Source: Nannochloropsis salina CCMP1776 (lineage: Eukaryota; Sar; Eustigmatophyceae; Eustigmatales; Monodopsidaceae). Taken from it: a DNA stretch of 64,000 nucleotides. Within the stretch, counting starts at the first letter, position 1, and each line of letters opens with the position of its first letter. Of this stretch, positions 63,735 through 64,000 are shown in pieces. The notes beneath the pieces were generated by a model, which did no database searches, was not told the DNA's origin, and saw nothing but the letters and a program-made list of their open reading frames with translations. The position numbers and the translations under genes were made by a program. The stretch covers positions 6,976 through 70,975 of the forward strand of contig SDOX01000158.1 of assembly GCA_004565275.1 (NCBI GenBank), read 5' to 3'.

Positions 63735-64000
63735 CAGGGATACAGAGGGATCGACAGTAAATTTGTAGGGATAGATCAAATGTTACAGCAGCCGCGTTAG
63801 CACCATTGAGGTCCCTCCCGGGCCGGAAGGAAGAGGCCGTTCGAGAGGGAAGGCGGAGAGCTCACAGCGAGCCTGGACGATCCATTTATGTGTGGGAAAC
63901 TGGGGTGTGGAGGCGGCCAGAGCCCCAAATGGATCCACGCGAGAAATTTTCACGTCCATGGCGCAGCCAGGGGGGCGAAGGGGGCTTTTGGAAAGGCCGA
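63735..64000. other. 3' flank of the riboflavin gene
   Basis: Two hundred and sixty-six bases to the window edge with no recognisable feature. Confidence 0.5.

Noticed and set aside
61824-63779. 651-codon minus-strand open frame opposite the riboflavin gene
   Set aside because: The plus strand encodes two intact enzyme domains. The opposite frame is a GC-codon shadow without recognisable motifs.
1-64000. Mobile elements, viral relics, CRISPR, rRNA
   Set aside because: I looked for reverse transcriptase, integrase, transposase and capsid motifs, long terminal or inverted repeats, and regularly spaced repeats, and found none. The only abundant repeat is the tetranucleotide tract.

Overview
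The window reads as nuclear DNA of a photosynthetic stramenopile, most likely a eustigmatophyte of the Nannochloropsis/Microchloropsis kind. Genes are compact and GC-rich, with few short GT-AG introns. Several proteins start with a signal peptide whose cleavage site is followed at once by Phe (AFVVP, GAFVLP, SAFLTP, AQAFVP), the ASAFAP-like signature of secondary red plastids. One of them looks like a nuclear-encoded photosystem II subunit, PsbM. (GGGA)n/(TCCC)n tetranucleotide repeats are everywhere. The species call is inference. I saw no viral, retroelement, transposon, CRISPR, rRNA or tRNA signal.

Layout. 1-1214(+): 3' end of a Pumilio RNA-binding protein. 2789-8582(-): seven-exon membrane-anchored subtilisin-like protease. 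9452-10592(-): two-exon ankyrin protein. 11403-12062(+): FUN14 protein with an EF-hand-like loop. 12575-26371(-): giant single-exon BEACH-WD40 protein. 27484-28441(-): three-exon SLX9-like ribosome-biogenesis protein. 28950-31160(-): TenA-HAD fusion of the thiamin monophosphate phosphatase (TH2) type. 31816-32945(+): four-exon PsbM. 33739-38555(+): ankyrin/double-BTB gene whose frame is broken at G-rich repeats and which contains a 100-N assembly gap. 39299-42823(+): dymeclin. 43663-45318(-): type I membrane protein with a periplasmic-binding-protein-like ectodomain.

Right part. 47178-47633(-): doubtful two-exon gene. 48191-49793(+): double fibronectin III plus thioredoxin protein. 50258-51491(+): plastid ClpR-like (inactive ClpP) subunit. 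51671-52901(-): plastid-targeted DUF3054 membrane protein. 53386-54281(-): unrecognised multi-exon gene. 54854-57292(+): leucine-rich-repeat protein. 57613-57918(-) and 58423-58764(+): two doubtful small hydrophilic ORFs. 59115-60365(-): plastid branched-chain aminotransferase. 61344-63734(+): riboflavin-synthesis fusion with GTP cyclohydrolase II placed before DHBP synthase.

The genes do not form one pathway. Plastid functions recur (PsbM, ClpR, DUF3054, aminotransferase, probably the riboflavin fusion), as do membrane-traffic proteins (BEACH, dymeclin). Exon boundaries were set by reading GT-AG sites and checking that phases close. Long open frames opposite the real genes are by-products of GC-rich, repeat-laden sequence.
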